From an uncultured Alphaproteobacteria bacterium (lineage in GTDB: Bacteria; Pseudomonadota; Alphaproteobacteria; UBA11222): a stretch of 64,000 nucleotides of DNA. Where the stretch lies: contig CAMYID010000019.1 of the NCBI GenBank assembly GCA_947258435.1, positions 1 through 64,000 of the forward strand, in the 5' to 3' direction. Made by a program: the position numbers and the translations under genes. A model generated the notes under the pieces. It had not been told where the DNA came from. It worked only from the letters and a program-made list of their open reading frames with translations, and did not search any database. Below are positions 1-8,055 of the stretch, piece after piece (the stretch's first letter is position 1; each line of letters begins with the position of its first letter).

Positions 1-37
1 GGAAAGCAATAAAGCCAAATCGGGCGAGGCAGAGCAG

Positions 38-835
38 ATGAGCGAGAAAATCCGGCAATATTGGGATGAGCGGGCAGGCCAGAATGCGGGAGAGCTGACC
101 GCGACGACCCAGGATGTCTGGATGCGATATCTTGAGGTTGCCACGCTCATCGGCATGATCGATGAACTGGCACCGGCTAAAGGTGCGCGCATCGCCGATA
201 TGGGGTGTGGTGACGGCAACACCCTGCTGGCGCTCGCGCCGCGTTTTCGCGACTATGACTTCCGCGGCTTTGATTACGCGCCGCAGATGATCGAAACGGC
301 GAATAGCAATCTTGCAGCCCTCGATGCGGATGGGGGGAATCTTGCGTTTTCGGTCGGTGATGTCACCAATCCGGTGGCAAGTGTCGGCGAAGCAGGCCTC
401 GATATCGCCATGACGGACCGGTGCCTGATCAATCTTGATGACAGCGCCGCGCAGTTCCGCGCGCTAGGGGAAATTGCACGCACCCTTAAACCGGGCGGCC
501 ATTATCTTGCCATCGAGAATTTTCATGAAGGCCAGGATGCGATGAATGCGGCCCGCGGGACGATGGAACTGCCTGAAATTCAGATCCGCTGGCATAACCA
601 TTTTTTCCATGAGGCCGAATTCCGCGCTCAGGCCGCACAGCATTTCGAGACAATCGAATTCCGCGAATTCGCAAGCGCCTATTATTATGCGACCCGGGTC
701 ATCTATTCCGCCATGTGCAGAATGCAGGGAACCGATCCGGACTATCAGCATGAAATTCATCAGCTTGCCGTGAAACTGCCCCCGATGGGTAATTACAGCC
801 CGATCCGGCTTGTCATCCTGCGCAAGAAAGTCTGA
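38..835 (+). CDS. Class I SAM-dependent methyltransferase
   Basis: A 265-residue protein with the Rossmann-type SAM-binding motif I (DMGCGDGN, about residues 54-61) and a post-motif III region (LKPGGHYL). It probably methylates a small molecule or sugar; the substrate cannot be read from the sequence. It begins 38 bases into the window behind a purine-rich GAGGCAGAG stretch, so it may be the last gene of an operon that starts upstream. It converges on the minus-strand sugar operon that ends at 879. Its last five codons and stop are duplicated directly after the stop (818-853). Confidence 0.8.
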   Translation: MSEKIRQYWDERAGQNAGELTATTQDVWMRYLEVATLIGMIDELAPAKGARIADMGCGDGNTLLALAPRFRDYDFRGFDYAPQMIETANSNLAALDADGGNLAFSVGDVTNPVASVGEAGLDIAMTDRCLINLDDSAAQFRALGEIARTLKPGGHYLAIENFHEGQDAMNAARGTMELPEIQIRWHNHFFHEAEFRAQAAQHFETIEFREFASAYYYATRVIYSAMCRMQGTDPDYQHEIHQLAVKLPPMGNYSPIRLVILRKKV

Positions 836-853
836 CTGCGCAAGAAAGTCTGA
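818..853 (+). repeat. 18-bp perfect tandem duplication spanning a stop codon
   Basis: The unit CTGCGCAAGAAAGTCTGA occurs twice back to back, at 818-835 and 836-853. The first copy is the end of the methyltransferase gene (LRKKV, stop). The second copy keeps the frame and repeats the same codons and stop. Confidence 0.95.
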
Positions 854-878
854 GCCGGGCGATCGGGCCCGCCGCGCC

Positions 879-2027
879 CTATTCAGGCCCGGCCTGCAGC
901 ACCTCTTCCACCATATCGCAGACATAGGTGATATCTTCTGTGCCCAGATTATAGCCGCTGGGCAGATTAAGCCCGCGCGGCGCAATGGCATAAGACACCG
1001 TGTTTCTGCCCCGCGCCACCTGTGCCTGGGGAGTTTGCGCGAAGGCGGGAATGTCGCTCAGCGGATCAAACATCGGGCGGGTCGCAATGCCGCGCTCGCG
1101 GAATGCGGCCATCAGGGCAGGCTTTCGCCCCGCAAAGCGTTCGGGGAAGATGACTGTGACCATCCAGTAGCTGTTCAGCACCCCATCGGGTTCCGCATTG
1201 AGCGTGATCCCGGGCAAACCGCCAAGCCGCGCGGCATAGGCGGCAAAGATGTCACGCTTGCGGGCGATCAGTTCCTCAAGCCGTTCGGTCTGGGCAAGCC
1301 CCATCGCGGCCTGCATCGCCGACATCTTGTATTTGAAGCCGACCTCGGTGCTGCGGAACGAGACATCACCAGGCACCCGGCCATGATCGCGCAGAAACTG
1401 GCAACGGGCAAAAAATTCGGCATCGTCACTGACCAGCATTCCCCCTTCCCCGGTCGTCAGGGTTTTCGAGCCATGAAAGCTGAAGGCGCTGGCAAGTCCG
1501 AAACTACCCGCCGGCTGATCACGATAGCGCGAACCCGCCGCTTCCGCCGCATCCTCGATCAGTGGCAGACCATGCCGCCCGGCAAGTGCCGCAATCTCAT
1601 CCATTGGCGGCATCGAACCATACAGATCGACGATAAGGATGGCGCGCGTCTTTTCCGTTATGCAGGGGGCGATGGTTGCCGCTGTGACGCACCAGCTTTC
1701 GGGGTCCATATCCGCAAAAACAGGGGTCGCCCCGACATAGGAAACCGGTGCTGCGGACGCAATCCAAGTCACATCGGGCAAGATCACCTCGTCGCCGGGG
1801 CCGATATCAAGTGCTGCAAGCGCCAGATGCAGCCCCGATGTGCAGGACGGCAGCGCCATCGCATGCCGCCGCCCCGTAGCGGCGGCGAAAGCGCGCTCGA
1901 ACCGCTCGTGGAACAGACCGGCATTTTCAAACCAGCCATTTTCCGCCGCATCCCGCACATAGTCGATCTCGCGATCTGTAATGCTTGGCCCCGCGACCGG
2001 GATCAGCGCAGGTGAGGGCGTGCTCAT
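879..2027 (-). CDS. DegT/DnrJ/EryC1/StrS-family PLP sugar aminotransferase
   Basis: A 382-residue fold-type I PLP enzyme. The lysine expected to form the Schiff base is about K188 in FSFHGSKTLTTGEGG, and the cofactor-ring aspartate is about D159 in LIEDAAEA. Because the lysine is present, it is more likely a transaminase than a RfbH-type dehydrase, which has histidine there. The expected role is amination of an NDP-keto-sugar made by the upstream genes. It is the last gene of the minus-strand operon and its ATG overlaps the stop of the preceding methyltransferase (ATGA). The sugar and the ring position are unknown. Confidence 0.88.
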   Translation of the reverse strand: MSTPSPALIPVAGPSITDREIDYVRDAAENGWFENAGLFHERFERAFAAATGRRHAMALPSCTSGLHLALAALDIGPGDEVILPDVTWIASAAPVSYVGATPVFADMDPESWCVTAATIAPCITEKTRAILIVDLYGSMPPMDEIAALAGRHGLPLIEDAAEAAGSRYRDQPAGSFGLASAFSFHGSKTLTTGEGGMLVSDDAEFFARCQFLRDHGRVPGDVSFRSTEVGFKYKMSAMQAAMGLAQTERLEELIARKRDIFAAYAARLGGLPGITLNAEPDGVLNSYWMVTVIFPERFAGRKPALMAAFRERGIATRPMFDPLSDIPAFAQTPQAQVARGRNTVSYAIAPRGLNLPSGYNLGTEDITYVCDMVEEVLQAGPE

Positions 2028-3238
2028 GGCCGCACCTCGGTTTCATCAATCAGGGTGATCTGCAGTCCGTCAGAATCAAGTGCGGCCGCGATTTCATCAT
2101 GGTAATTGGGGTTCATGACAATCGCGGTGCGCACACCATAATGCGCAACCGCGGTTTGCGCATCGACAACCGGATGCCCGGTGATCGGAACAAAGCGTCC
2201 CTGCTTGTTACGGTTGATATCGATAAGGCACGCAATATTTTCAGCCTGCGGATCGAGTAATGCGGCCATCGTGACACCCTTGCCGCCTGCCCCCCAAAGG
2301 GCAACGCCCCCTTCAGCCGACAGCGCGCGCAACCGCGCCCGCCAATGGCCAAGGGTCGCCGCCTCCGCCGCGCGATAGGCGGCAACAAGCGCCCCCTCCC
2401 CGCGCCCGTGCGGGCTTGCGGCGGCACGTCCTTCATCGGGTTCGGGAACGGCCTCAAGCCACAGATACTGCCCGCTGAAGACATGCCGCACACCTTCGAC
2501 CGCAAATCCCGCCCGCGCCGCCGCAAAGGACAGGCTGTCTGCGGTCCAGTAATTGCAATGCTCGTAAAAGAAGTCCTGCACCACCCGGTTGCGGAATATC
2601 CATTCCGCGCAGGGCGTCTCGACATAAAGCCGCACCTGTTGTGCGGGACGGATCGCGGCCCGGATACCGCGCAGGAAACCAACCGGGTCGGGCACATGCT
2701 CAATAACATGCCGCGTCACCATGATGACCGCGCCGTCGGGCACAAGATGCCCTGTATCGCCGTCGAAATAACGCCGGTAATAGCGGTGTCGGCCACTCTC
2801 GACCTCGGCACCGCGAAACGCCGCATCAAAGCCGAAACCACAGCCCCGCCTGCCAAGCCGCGATAACACCGCTTCGAGAAAACCGCCCTGCCCGCAGCCG
2901 ATATCGACGATCGAAAGGGTGTCAGCCTCACCCCGCGCCATAGCTTCCGCCGCCTCAGCGATCTGATCGATAAGACTTGCCATATGGTCACGGAAATGCG
3001 CGGAATTTCCCTGCTCATTCTCATATTCAGGCACATAATCGACCATCGCGGGATCGAAAGCGTAATTATGCATGAAACCGCAATCGGCGCAGCGTCGGAT
3101 ATCGAGCTGCCCCGCCCGCGCCGCACGCGCCTCCTCGGCGCTTGGGAAAACGCGGTTCTGGAGCACGGCCGAACGGGGCCGCTCGACCACCGGATGCAAT
3201 GTCTCTGCCGCGCACAAACGGCATCTTGGCGCTGCCAT
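2024..3238 (-). CDS. Zinc-ribbon class I SAM methyltransferase (sugar C-methyltransferase-like)
   Basis: A three-part protein of about 404 residues. An N-terminal zinc-ribbon-like pair is visible (CRLC near residues 6-9, CADC near 50-53), then a SAM fold with VDIGCGQGGF (about 111-120), then a C-terminal domain with LWGAGGKGV resembling the C-methyltransferase C-terminal domain. This is the NovU/TylCIII-like layout and is paralogous to the gene at 4731-5969. I chose the ATG at 3238 because GGGAG at 3248-3252 is well spaced from it; a GTG at 3244 that overlaps the previous stop is the alternative. Expected to methylate a keto-sugar nucleotide. Confidence 0.8.
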   Translation of the reverse strand: MAAPRCRLCAAETLHPVVERPRSAVLQNRVFPSAEEARAARAGQLDIRRCADCGFMHNYAFDPAMVDYVPEYENEQGNSAHFRDHMASLIDQIAEAAEAMARGEADTLSIVDIGCGQGGFLEAVLSRLGRRGCGFGFDAAFRGAEVESGRHRYYRRYFDGDTGHLVPDGAVIMVTRHVIEHVPDPVGFLRGIRAAIRPAQQVRLYVETPCAEWIFRNRVVQDFFYEHCNYWTADSLSFAAARAGFAVEGVRHVFSGQYLWLEAVPEPDEGRAAASPHGRGEGALVAAYRAAEAATLGHWRARLRALSAEGGVALWGAGGKGVTMAALLDPQAENIACLIDINRNKQGRFVPITGHPVVDAQTAVAHYGVRTAIVMNPNYHDEIAAALDSDGLQITLIDETEVRP

Positions 3239-3240
3239 TC

Positions 3241-4176
3241 TCACGCACTCCCGCCAGACGGCGCGCGCAACCGCGCAATCGTATCATTCAGGCCCGCCTC
3301 GAGCGTGACCCCCGGCGTAAACCCGACTTCCATATTCAGCCTGTCCGGATCGCCCACAAGATAGGGCGGGTCATTCGGCCTGTCAGGCAGCGCACCGAGC
3401 TGCAACAGATCCGGTCGCCCCATCGCCGATGCAAGCCGGGTGGCAAATTCAGCGACCGAGATCGCCTGACCCGAACAGATATTCACAGCTCCCTCCACAT
3501 CACTTGCCGCCAGTGCGGCAAATGCCGCCCCCGCATCCCGGGTATCCAGAAAATCACGGATCTGCAAACCGCGCGAGCATTTGGCCGGCTGCCCGGCAAG
3601 CACTGCCCCGACAACGGAAGGGGCAAGCCTCTCCGCCGGCTCATCCTCCCCGTAAAGCAGGAACAAACGCCCCCAGCCATAGCTGAGCCCGACCTGTGCC
3701 GCATAGGCCGCCAGCACCCGATGCAATGCATGCTTGGCCCAGCCATAGAGCGTTTGCGGATGGCAGGGGGCGGTTTCGGGCAAGGGGGCGCTCTGTTCGG
3801 CTGCCGGGTCGTACTCAGCGCAGGTCCCCGCGACCACAACCCTGCGCCCGCCCGCATCGACAAAGCCGCGAATGAGATAAATACTGCTTGCCAGCCAGTC
3901 GAGATTTTCCGGTGCATTCCAGAACCGTCCATGCCCGGTAATCCAGGCAAGATGGAGCAGGATATCGGGCCTGATGTCCCCGAGTAACGCCTGGGTCGCG
4001 GGCCGGTCCAGCAGATCGAGCTTGTGCGTTTGCGCGCCCTGCAACGGCACCTGGTCAAGACTGCCGCGCGCCACCGCATGCACCTCGCACCCCCGCGCCA
4101 CAAGATTTGCAACCGCATGGCGACCGATAATCCCGGTCGCACCCGTCACCAGAATGCGCTCCCCCGCCCTAACCAT
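3241..4176 (-). CDS. NAD(P)-dependent epimerase/dehydratase or 4-ketoreductase (extended SDR)
   Basis: About 311 residues of extended-SDR type. The nucleotide-binding glycine motif TGATGIIG is near residues 11-18 and the catalytic YxxxK is Y144-K148 (LYGWAK). In this operon it probably epimerizes or reduces the keto group of the nucleotide sugar, perhaps as the final 4-ketoreductase. An in-frame start at 4263 exists, but the ATG at 4176 is preferred because it sits at the Rossmann strand and overlaps the end of the 3,5-epimerase gene by only 8 bases, the usual spacing in this operon. Confidence 0.82.
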   Translation of the reverse strand: MVRAGERILVTGATGIIGRHAVANLVARGCEVHAVARGSLDQVPLQGAQTHKLDLLDRPATQALLGDIRPDILLHLAWITGHGRFWNAPENLDWLASSIYLIRGFVDAGGRRVVVAGTCAEYDPAAEQSAPLPETAPCHPQTLYGWAKHALHRVLAAYAAQVGLSYGWGRLFLLYGEDEPAERLAPSVVGAVLAGQPAKCSRGLQIRDFLDTRDAGAAFAALAASDVEGAVNICSGQAISVAEFATRLASAMGRPDLLQLGALPDRPNDPPYLVGDPDRLNMEVGFTPGVTLEAGLNDTIARLRAPSGGSA

Positions 4177-4726
4177 CGGCGAACCTTCCGGGGAAAAGCT
4201 CCGCCATCGAGGGGGCGGCCCCGTCGCGTTCGGAAATAACAGCGGGCACAGCGGGCCAGGCAATATTCAGATGCGGATCGTCCCAGCGTACCGCACGCGC
4301 CAGCTCCGCCACATAGAACCCGCCCATATGATAGAGGAGCTCTGTTTCATCGGTCAGGCTCAGAAAACCATGCGCAAGTCCGGGCGCGATATAAAGCGCG
4401 CGCCCGTTTTCCGCGCTCAATCTTTCGCCGTGCCACTGCCCGAAACTTGGCGATTGCGGGCGCAGATCGACCGCTACATCGAAAATTTCGCCGCGCAAGC
4501 AGCGGACGATCTTCGGTTCGGGGGCGGACAAATCCTGATAATGCATTCCGCGCAGGGTCAGCGCCCGGGTGTTACAGGACAGATTTGTCTGCACCGCGCG
4601 AAATTCGATCCCATGTTGAGCCAGTTCATTCTCGCAGAACAGCCGGGCAAAGTGACCGCGCGCATCGCCATGACGGTCGATATCGATAACCGTGACGCCG
4701 TCGAACTTGCCCGGGCTCAACCGCAT
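4169..4726 (-). CDS. rfbC: dTDP-4-dehydrorhamnose 3,5-epimerase-like protein (RmlC/RfbC cupin)
   Basis: A 185-residue RmlC-family cupin. Family landmarks are RGMHYQ (catalytic histidine near residue 62) and the VDLRPQSPSFGQW segment. It epimerizes a 4-keto-6-deoxy nucleotide sugar at C3 and/or C5. Because the operon carries a cytidylyltransferase and no rmlA/rmlB, the substrate is inferred to be CDP-linked rather than dTDP-linked. It lies 4 bases after the upstream C-methyltransferase and overlaps the SDR gene by 8 bases, indicating co-translation. Confidence 0.85.
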   Translation of the reverse strand: MRLSPGKFDGVTVIDIDRHGDARGHFARLFCENELAQHGIEFRAVQTNLSCNTRALTLRGMHYQDLSAPEPKIVRCLRGEIFDVAVDLRPQSPSFGQWHGERLSAENGRALYIAPGLAHGFLSLTDETELLYHMGGFYVAELARAVRWDDPHLNIAWPAVPAVISERDGAAPSMAELFPGRFADG

Positions 4727-4730
4727 CGGC

Positions 4731-5969
4731 TCAATCCAAGATCCGAAGTTCAGGGATCGGCACTACAAAACGGCCCCCCCATTCGGAAATTTGCGCCATT
4801 TCCTGACGAATTTCCTGTTCAAGATTCCATGGCAGGATCAGCAGATAATCCGGACGTGCCGCAACTATCGCCTCGGGCGCACGGATCGGAATATGACTGC
4901 CGGGCAGGAATTTGCCCTGTTTGTGCGGATTGCGGTCGGCAACAAAAAGAATATTGTCCGCCCCCACACCGCTGCTGTTGAGCAATGTGTTGCCCTTCGC
5001 CGCGGCACCATAGGCTGCGACCGTCTTGCCTTCTGCCTGTGCCGTGTCAAGGAATTCGCGCAATGCGCGCTGAATGGCGGCAACGCGCGGGCCGAACCCC
5101 GCATAGGTTTCCACCCGATCAAGCCCGGCTTCCGCTTCGCGCGCGCGCAGGCGCTCCAGCGCCGCCGTCGCCACATGCGCCGCCCCCTCATGACAGGCAT
5201 AGACGCGCAAGGACCCCCCATGGGTCGGCAGTTCCTCCACATCGAATACCCGCAGCCCGTGCGCGCCCAGAATACGCTCGACGACAAGCAGCGAGTAATA
5301 GGAATAATGCTCGTGATAGATCGTATCGAACTGCACCTGCTGCATCAGGCGCAGCAGATGCGGAAATTCGATGGTCCATACCCCTTCGGGCTTGAGCAGC
5401 ACCGCAAACCCCGCGACGAAATCATTGATGTCGGGCACATGTGCCAGCACATTGTTGGCAGCGATCAGATCCGCCGCATGACCCGCTTCGCGCAGCCTTT
5501 GCGCTGTCGCCACCCCGAAAAACGCCACATCTGTGGGCACACCGATTGCTTCGGCTGCCGCAGCGACATTGGCGGCAGGCTCAACCCCCAGAACGGGAAT
5601 GTCCGCGTCCACGAAATGCTGCAGCAGATAGCCGTCATTGCTCGCCACCTCAATGACCTGCGAACCTGCATCAAGACCAAAACGCCCGATCATCGCCGCC
5701 GCATAGGCCTTTGCATGGGCCACCCAGCTTGCCGCATAGGAGGAAAAATAGGCATAGTCACTGAAGATATCTTCTGCCGGCACGACATCTTCGACCTGCA
5801 CCAGCAGGCATCTGTCGCACACCCTTGCATGCAGCGGATAGCTCGGCTCGGCTTCGCCAAGCGCGGCTTCGGGCAGATAGGAATTGGCCAGCGGGGTCCG
5901 GCCCAGATCGACAAAGGTATGTGTCAGAGCCGCCTTGCAAAACCGGCAATGCAGATCAGATTGCGCCAT
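4731..5969 (-). CDS. NDP-hexose C-methyltransferase (NovU/TylCIII-like)
   Basis: About 412 residues with the full C-methyltransferase layout. The zinc-binding N-terminus has C8-x2-C11 and C51-x2-C54, the SAM domain has VIEVASNDGYLLQ (about 105-117), and the C-terminal domain carries the family signature YGAAAKGNTLL and a second nucleotide-like segment. Known relatives add a methyl to C3 of a 4-keto sugar after 3-epimerization, which fits the next gene being a 3,5-epimerase. The ATG at 5969 is chosen over the GTG at 5972. The operon contains a second enzyme of the same layout (2024-3238). Confidence 0.88.
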   Translation of the reverse strand: MAQSDLHCRFCKAALTHTFVDLGRTPLANSYLPEAALGEAEPSYPLHARVCDRCLLVQVEDVVPAEDIFSDYAYFSSYAASWVAHAKAYAAAMIGRFGLDAGSQVIEVASNDGYLLQHFVDADIPVLGVEPAANVAAAAEAIGVPTDVAFFGVATAQRLREAGHAADLIAANNVLAHVPDINDFVAGFAVLLKPEGVWTIEFPHLLRLMQQVQFDTIYHEHYSYYSLLVVERILGAHGLRVFDVEELPTHGGSLRVYACHEGAAHVATAALERLRAREAEAGLDRVETYAGFGPRVAAIQRALREFLDTAQAEGKTVAAYGAAAKGNTLLNSSGVGADNILFVADRNPHKQGKFLPGSHIPIRAPEAIVAARPDYLLILPWNLEQEIRQEMAQISEWGGRFVVPIPELRILD

Positions 5970-5978
5970 CACCGGCCC

Positions 5979-6752
5979 CTAGCTCCATAATTTCCAGGGC
6001 GCATCCCCCTTTGCCCACAAACGCTCAAGCAATTGCCGCTCGCGCAGCGTATCCATCGGCTGCCAGAAACCGCGATGTTCAAATGCCGCAAGCTGCCCGT
6101 CGCGTGCAAGCCCCTCCATCGGCGCGCGTTCCCAGATCGATTCGTCATCCGCGATCCGGTCGAGCACCGAAGGCTCAAGCACGAAAAAGCCACCATTGAT
6201 AAGCCCGCCATCACCCAGCGGCTTTTCGGTAAAGGCGCTGACCCGCCCCTCTTCCACATCGATCGAGCCGAACCGGCCCGGCGGCTGTACCGCTGTCACT
6301 GTCGCTTCAAGTCCCTTCTGCCTGTGGAAGGCAATCAGCGCACCGATATCGATGTCGGCCACCCCGTCTCCGTAAGTCATGCAGAACGGTTCGTCAGGAT
6401 TGAGATGCTGCGCCACACGCTTGATACGGCCACCCGTCTGGGTCTGCTCCCCGGTTTCGACGATGGTAACCTGCCAGGGTTCGGCATCGCCCTTGTGAAA
6501 CCTGATCTCGTTAAGCTCAAGATCGATCGTCACATCGGAGGCATGCAGCACGTAGTTTGCGAAAAACTCCTTGATCATATAGCTGCGATAGCCGGCACAG
6601 ATGACGAATTCGCTCATCCCGAAATGGCTGTAGAGCTTCATGATATGCCACAGAATCGGACGACCGCCGATTTCGATCATCGGCTTCGGACGCAAATGCG
6701 ATTCTTCGGAAATGCGGGTACCAAGCCCCCCGGCAAGAATAACGGTCTTCAC
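5979..6752 (-). CDS. rfbF: Glucose-1-phosphate cytidylyltransferase
   Basis: A 257-residue nucleotidyltransferase starting MKTVILAGGLGTR, with the RPKPMIEIGGRPI motif and the metal/nucleotide segment TYGDGVADIDI, matching RfbF/DdhA in length. It makes CDP-glucose, the entry point to CDP-6-deoxy sugars. The next enzyme of that path, CDP-glucose 4,6-dehydratase (rfbG), is usually adjacent but here lies at 36598-37716. The stop is 9 bases before the ATG of the C-methyltransferase gene. First or second gene of the minus-strand sugar operon. Confidence 0.93.
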   Translation of the reverse strand: MKTVILAGGLGTRISEESHLRPKPMIEIGGRPILWHIMKLYSHFGMSEFVICAGYRSYMIKEFFANYVLHASDVTIDLELNEIRFHKGDAEPWQVTIVETGEQTQTGGRIKRVAQHLNPDEPFCMTYGDGVADIDIGALIAFHRQKGLEATVTAVQPPGRFGSIDVEEGRVSAFTEKPLGDGGLINGGFFVLEPSVLDRIADDESIWERAPMEGLARDGQLAAFEHRGFWQPMDTLRERQLLERLWAKGDAPWKLWS

Positions 6753-6813
6753 CTGTTTTTCCCTTATGCGCGCAACTTTGCCGCCCGCTCCCGGCTATCG
6801 CCGTAATGTCTGA

Positions 6814-7656
6814 TCATACCGCCCGGCGCAGCCACGCCGAATTATAGTAAGTATGTACCACTGTCCCGGCGCTTTCATCAAATGGGCGCGGTGGCGGCTC
6901 AAGGGTGAAATCCGGTCGGGCCGCGGCAAAATCGCGCGCCGCGCGGGCGGGATTATCCCGCACCCAGTCCGCTTCCCCAAGCGGGGTGTCGGCAAGGTCT
7001 TCCATCACCCCATCGGTCGCCACCAGCAGCGAGCCGGGGCTGACAAGCGGGGCGTAGGCCTCAAGCTCGCGCATGACGTGATCATATGAATGATCGCTGT
7101 CGAGGATCACCATGACCCGCTCCCCCGGTTTGCACAGCTCACGCACCTGCGCCACCGTTTCAGCCGCAGCCGAATCCCCCTCGATCAGGGAAATCCGATG
7201 CGACAGCGGATCCGCCTCAATAGCCTGCCGGTTATGGGAACGAATCTTGATATCGATGCTGATAATGCGCCCCTTGCCCATCGCTTCACACAGGCTCGCC
7301 ATAAAGATGGCTGAACCGCCATGGGCAACACCGGTTTCGACAATTACATCGGGTTTGAGCGCGAAAATCGCTTCCTGCATCCGGATCACATCCTCGGGAA
7401 GCTGAATGAGCGGCCGGCCGAACCAGGTAAAGGCATAGGAATATTTCTGATTCCACCCGACCTTCAGCCACAAATCGGCAAGCGCCTGAAACCCGTCCTG
7501 GCTCCATAACTCAATGGTCCTGCTGCCAGCCGCATCTTCAATCGTTACCGTACCGGAATCTGTGTCCGCCGTCAGTTTCATATCGCTCCATAACCCCTGC
7601 TGATCACAGTCTTTCAATAAAGCAGATACCCTTATGGTGGCCAGGGTTTTCCGCAT
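6814..7656 (-). CDS. CmcI/cephalosporin-hydroxylase-family (rhamnosyl O-methyltransferase-like) protein
   Basis: A 280-residue protein with a SAM-fold core: VIVETGVAHGGSAIF (about 109-123), then IISIDIK and the acidic VILDSDHSYDHV segment typical of the CmcI/RhlO family. Members annotated as cephalosporin hydroxylase are mostly O-methyltransferases; here a sugar O-methyltransferase is the most economical reading, given the operon. It is separated by 61 bases from rfbF and is probably the first gene of the minus-strand unit. The start could also be an internal methionine about 25 codons in. Confidence 0.78.
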   Translation of the reverse strand: MRKTLATIRVSALLKDCDQQGLWSDMKLTADTDSGTVTIEDAAGSRTIELWSQDGFQALADLWLKVGWNQKYSYAFTWFGRPLIQLPEDVIRMQEAIFALKPDVIVETGVAHGGSAIFMASLCEAMGKGRIISIDIKIRSHNRQAIEADPLSHRISLIEGDSAAAETVAQVRELCKPGERVMVILDSDHSYDHVMRELEAYAPLVSPGSLLVATDGVMEDLADTPLGEADWVRDNPARAARDFAAARPDFTLEPPPRPFDESAGTVVHTYYNSAWLRRAV

Positions 7657-8011
7657 CTGTCGCCCCCCTGCCCCAACAGAAATGCGCGTTGCCTTAAAAT
7701 TGCCCCGATCCTGTCGCGGAGCTGCCCTGATTTTTCGCTAGCTATTGGTGCGACGGCATGCCTCAACCCGGCCCGAAGCGGATTTCAACGTCAGCCCCCC
7801 AACCCCGACGACAATCCGCAGGGCCGGGTTCTTCTTTTCTGGCGCCGGATTTTCTGTTTATGCACCGGTGCCTTGTTTCTATACACGATCGGGTCGGGGC
7901 CGCGCACATGCAAAAACAGACGCAGCGATACGAATGGTTGTCGGCCAACGCCGGATCGACTATCAATATAGCCAAGGCGCGCCGATAAGAACGCGCTGTT
8001 TTCTTGTCCGA

Positions 8012-8040
8012 TTGCAGGCCATATTCTTGTTCCATTACAT
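8012..8040 (+). promoter_or_regulatory. Candidate promoter of the ABC/GldG operon
   Basis: TTGCAG (8012-8017) and TTACAT (8035-8040) are separated by 17 bases. Transcription would begin only a few bases before the ATG at 8056, and no Shine-Dalgarno sequence is visible there, so the message may be nearly leaderless. Confidence 0.35.
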
Positions 8041-8049
8041 GATTGTAAT
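8034..8049. promoter_or_regulatory. Palindrome upstream of the ABC operon (possible operator)
   Basis: ATTACA-TGAT-TGTAAT is a perfect inverted repeat with 6-base arms, ending 6 bases before the start codon and overlapping the proposed -10 element. Its position would suit a repressor site; the regulator is unknown. Confidence 0.4.
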
Positions 8050-8055
8050 CGCTCT

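Larger units (their letters stand above)
7657..8055. other. Divergent intergenic region, about 400 bp
   Basis: This spacer separates the minus-strand sugar operon from the plus-strand ABC operon. Open frames inside it show no recognizable domain and lack convincing ribosome-binding sites. What can be supported is a possible promoter and a palindrome just before the ABC gene (8012-8049), and a short AT-rich stretch near 7690-7700 that could serve the minus strand. Confidence 0.6.

Noticed and set aside
810-2015. 401-codon plus-strand open frame antisense to the aminotransferase
   Set aside because: Shadow of the PLP enzyme; composition of a low-complexity reverse frame.
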